Below the pieces are notes generated by a model. It saw only the letters and a list, made by a program, of their open reading frames with translations. It did no database searches and had not been told where the DNA came from. 42,015 bases of DNA, from positions 1 through 42,015 of the forward strand of contig JACPLA010000072.1 in the NCBI GenBank assembly GCA_016186715.1, in the 5' to 3' direction. The stretch comes from Ignavibacteriales bacterium (GTDB lineage Bacteria; Bacteroidota; Ignavibacteria; UBA10030). Position numbers and translations under genes: made by a program. Shown here one piece after another: positions 39,794 through 42,015 of this stretch (within the stretch, counting starts at the first letter, position 1; every line of letters begins with the position of its first letter).

Positions 39794-40381
39794 TCAGCCG
39801 TAGAGTTCCTGTTCGACCTGCTGGAAAATAATATGGCCGATAGTGATATGGCCTTCCTGAATTCGTTGTGTATCGTTGGACGGAACAATTAACGCCAGAT
39901 CGACGATCGCCTTTGCCGGGCCTCCTCCTTTTCCCAGAAATCCTATACACTTCATTTTCTTTTCCCGCGCTTTCCTGAAAGCCCGATTAACACTTTCCGA
40001 ATTCCCGCTGGTGGAAATGCCGATCAGCACATCACCCTCTTTTCCCAGGGCTTCGACTGAGCGGGCGAAGACATTGTCATACCCCAAATCGTTTGCCCCC
40101 GCCGTGAGGTTCGAGGTGTCGGTGGTGATGGCGATAGCGGGAAGCCCGGGCCGTGTGAGATCCGGACTCAGGCGGATGACGCACTCGGTAGCGAGGTGCT
40201 GGGCGTCGGCTGCACTCCCTCCGTTGCCGCAAAGGAGAACCTTGTTCCCCTGGCGAAGGGCTTTCTTGAGAATATCGATCGCTTCGGAGATTTGTGCCGT
40301 CAGTTGTTGCGCGATCTGTGTCTTGGTTTCTGCGCTGGCGCGGAGCGAGTCCTGAATGAACTGTTCCCGTGTCGTGGTCAT
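39794..40381 (-). CDS. gmhA: SIS-domain phosphoheptose isomerase, GmhA-like
   Basis: 195 residues of the SIS fold. The GmhA hallmark LLCGNGGSAADAQHLATECV is present, with ISTSGNSESVNRAFR as the phosphosugar-binding loop and QRIQEGHITIGHIIFQQVEQ at the end, which carries the metal-binding Glu/His pattern of GmhA. It would turn sedoheptulose-7-phosphate into D-glycero-D-manno-heptose-7-phosphate for LPS or S-layer glycan heptose. Start ATG 40381; only 2 bp separate it from the GGGP synthase gene upstream. A DiaA-like regulator is a less likely alternative because of the HIIFQ pattern and glycan neighbour. Confidence 0.88.
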   Translation of the reverse strand: MTTTREQFIQDSLRASAETKTQIAQQLTAQISEAIDILKKALRQGNKVLLCGNGGSAADAQHLATECVIRLSPDLTRPGLPAIAITTDTSNLTAGANDLGYDNVFARSVEALGKEGDVLIGISTSGNSESVNRAFRKAREKKMKCIGFLGKGGGPAKAIVDLALIVPSNDTQRIQEGHITIGHIIFQQVEQELYG

Positions 40382-40383
40382 GT

Positions 40384-41139
40384 TCAGGCTCCCACCTTTG
40401 CGGAATGAATCGTCTGGGCAAACTGGCGGATCATCGTGGGATCGTTATCTTCCTCCAGGATTGTTCCGGTGACGACAAACGAAGCTCCCGCGGAGACTTT
40501 TCGTCGTGCTTCCTCGGTCGTCCGGATTCCACCGCCCACGATCATCGGCAGGGATGAGCGCTTTCTGATCGCTGCAATCATCTCATCCGAAACAGGTTGG
40601 TCCGCTCCGCTTCCGGCATCCAGATACAGACACTTCATCCCGATTAATTCAGCTGCCAGTGCGTGGGCAACGGCAATATCCGGCTTGTGATTGGGAATGG
40701 GCTTTGTATTGCTCATGAATTCCGCTGAAGTCGCCCTTCCGGTGCCGATGAGCATATAACCGGTTGAAATCGATTCAAGCCCCATTTTTTTGATGATGGG
40801 AGCGGCCAGGACCTGGTTGCCGATCAAGTGTTCGGGGTTTCTTCCGCTGATCAGGACGAGGAACAGGATGGCATCTGCCAGTGAGGAAACCTGGAACAAG
40901 CTGCCCGGAAAAATAACGACGGGGACCGTCGTATTCCGTTTGACGAGACCAAGGAGTTTTTCGAACGCGTTGGTCATCATGAGGCTGCCGCCGACGAGGA
41001 AGCCGTCAACACCGGCTTCCGTGGCCTGACGGACAAAGCCGGGGAGTTTTTCTTCTGCGATCTTGTCGGGATCGATCAGGATAAGATACCCGGCTCCGCG
41101 TTCTTCTCGAATGCGGGTCAATCGTTCGAATGTGTTCAT
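40384..41139 (-). CDS. Geranylgeranylglyceryl-phosphate synthase-like (GGGPS/PcrB family)
   Basis: 251 residues of a TIM-barrel prenyltransferase that joins a prenyl diphosphate to sn-glycerol-1-phosphate. It has the family blocks LILIDPDKIAEEKL, DGFLVGGSLMM, VIFPGSLFQVS, STGYMLIGTGRATSA, KCLYLDAGSGADQPVS, and phosphate-binding LPMIVGGGIRTTEEARR and GASFVVTGTILEE. The length and first motif fit the group II enzymes of Bacteroidota and archaea. Whether glycerol-1-phosphate is made here is not visible. The ATG overlaps the AlaRS stop by 4 bp, an arrangement that keeps it in one transcript with alaS. Confidence 0.93.
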   Translation of the reverse strand: MNTFERLTRIREERGAGYLILIDPDKIAEEKLPGFVRQATEAGVDGFLVGGSLMMTNAFEKLLGLVKRNTTVPVVIFPGSLFQVSSLADAILFLVLISGRNPEHLIGNQVLAAPIIKKMGLESISTGYMLIGTGRATSAEFMSNTKPIPNHKPDIAVAHALAAELIGMKCLYLDAGSGADQPVSDEMIAAIRKRSSLPMIVGGGIRTTEEARRKVSAGASFVVTGTILEEDNDPTMIRQFAQTIHSAKVGA

Positions 41140-42015
41140 GCCTGTCTCGTTTCGTTTTTGAGAAAGGATCGGATAATCGTCTCCGCGCTTTTCAATGCTT
41201 CCTGAAGCCCTGCAACATTATTTCCGCCTGCGGTGGCCATATGGGCTCGACCGCCACCTCCGCCTCCAAGGAGTTTTGCCACGGCACTCACGATCTTGCC
41301 GGCCTCGAGCTTCCTCGAAGCGACGAGATCATCTGTGACGATGCAAACCAAAGCAACTTTTTGCTGCATTACGGACGCAAGGAGGCCTACGCCGCTGCCG
41401 ATTTTCGAGCGTAGCGTGTCACCCAGTGTCTTCAGCTCCTCCATTGAATCCACATCGACCTCGGCAGAAACGAGCTTGAACCCGTTCACGCTCAGGCCCT
41501 CTTTCACCAGCGTGTCGATCGTGGTCGAGAGCGACTGCAGCCGCGAGCGCGAGAGGATTTTCTCCAGCCGTCTCCTCGTTTCTGCGAGCTCAAGCACGAT
41601 GGTGTCGACGGCCATCCGGCGTGTTTCTTGTTCTTTGAACATGGTCCGAGGCTGCGGCGACAATCCGGCTCCAGTTTTCTTTATCTTCTCCAACGTACGA
41701 AGGGCCTGTTCCAGTTGCCCGCGGGTTTCTTCTCCCGTCCCTGTCTCTCCGCTTAAGCGCAGCAGGTCTTCCGCTTGTGCAGTGGCATAATGAATCCGTT
41801 CTGCAAGGTCCCGTTCTTGAACTTTCAGCAGTTCAAGGGCGTACGCGCCCGTCACTGCTTCAATCCGACGGGTTCCACTTGCCACGCTTCCTTCGGAGCG
41901 GAATTTGAAGTACCCGATTTCCTTCGTGTTTTCGACGTGTGTTCCTCCGCAAAGCTCAACGGAGAATTTGGGATCAATTTCCACGACCCGCACCTTTTCA
42001 CCATATTTCTCACCG
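41136..42015 (-). CDS. alaS: Alanyl-tRNA synthetase, C-terminal part (cut by window edge)
   Basis: Reads from the window's right end with no start; about 293 residues are visible. The second zinc-binding half of the editing domain is present (FSVELCGGTHVENTKEIGYF, FRSEGSVASGTRRIEAVTG), followed by the coiled coil and the C-terminal DHHA1/C-Ala domain with GGGGGGRAHMATAGGNN. It charges tRNA-Ala and edits mischarged Ser/Gly. The stop overlaps the GGGP synthase start. The catalytic core lies outside the window. Confidence 0.96.
   Translation of the reverse strand, partial: GEKYGEKVRVVEIDPKFSVELCGGTHVENTKEIGYFKFRSEGSVASGTRRIEAVTGAYALELLKVQERDLAERIHYATAQAEDLLRLSGETGTGEETRGQLEQALRTLEKIKKTGAGLSPQPRTMFKEQETRRMAVDTIVLELAETRRRLEKILSRSRLQSLSTTIDTLVKEGLSVNGFKLVSAEVDVDSMEELKTLGDTLRSKIGSGVGLLASVMQQKVALVCIVTDDLVASRKLEAGKIVSAVAKLLGGGGGGRAHMATAGGNNVAGLQEALKSAETIIRSFLKNETRQA

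Overview
The window looks like a chromosomal segment of a Gram-negative bacterium of the FCB group (Bacteroidota in the broad sense, most like Ignavibacteria, Chlorobi or Kryptonia relatives). Three things support this: repeated promoters of the form TTG-N20-TAnnTTTG, which match the Bacteroidota sigma consensus; a bacterial geranylgeranylglyceryl-phosphate synthase homologue; and outer-membrane and TonB machinery. The genus cannot be read from the sequence. Coding density is high, many genes overlap by 4 bp (ATGA or GTGA), and no tRNA, rRNA, CRISPR array or intact mobile element is visible.

Left part (1-6.5 kb): a decayed transposase and a possible fragment of an exported protein, then two reverse-strand sodium-coupled amino-acid transporters (AGCS and NSS families). 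Next come a DUF309 protein and a divergent pair made of a papain/C39-like cysteine peptidase and a D-Ala-D-Ala-ligase-like ATP-grasp enzyme. 6.6-10.2 kb: a small CPXCG zinc-ribbon-like protein, MutS, and a DUF3109 cysteine-rich protein coupled to mutS. 10.2-14.4 kb: a PAS-LuxR regulator, a 109-bp tandem repeat, and an operon of a GAF-PP2C (RsbU-type) phosphatase overlapping a HerA-type ATPase.

14.5-17.9 kb: the methionine-sulfoxide reductase pair msrP-msrQ, then an unknown lipoprotein and an unknown coiled-coil membrane protein. 18.2-26.6 kb: aconitase (reverse strand); a multi-PAS/GAF hybrid histidine kinase that is split into two frames; and a MoaC-MogA fusion for molybdenum cofactor synthesis, the cofactor family that MsrP needs. 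26.7-30.6 kb: carbamoyl-phosphate synthase large subunit encoded as two genes, with a Spy/CpxP-like exported protein gene lodged between them and overlapping both.

30.6-38.1 kb: a six-gene envelope operon: giant TPR protein, outer-membrane beta-barrel, SPOR protein, ExbB, ExbD and TonB. It looks like a self-contained proton-motive-force-driven trans-envelope unit. 38.0-42.0 kb: a reverse-strand operon that runs from alanyl-tRNA synthetase (cut by the window edge) through GGGP synthase, a GmhA-like sugar isomerase and a WcaJ-like sugar-phosphate transferase to a small membrane protein.

The most notable observations are the carB split with its inserted gene, the broken hybrid kinase, the TPR/barrel/SPOR/ExbBD/TonB operon, the peptidase/ATP-grasp pair, the phosphatase-HerA coupling, and an unusually rigid 20-nt promoter spacer that also fixes several start codons and predicts leaderless mRNAs.
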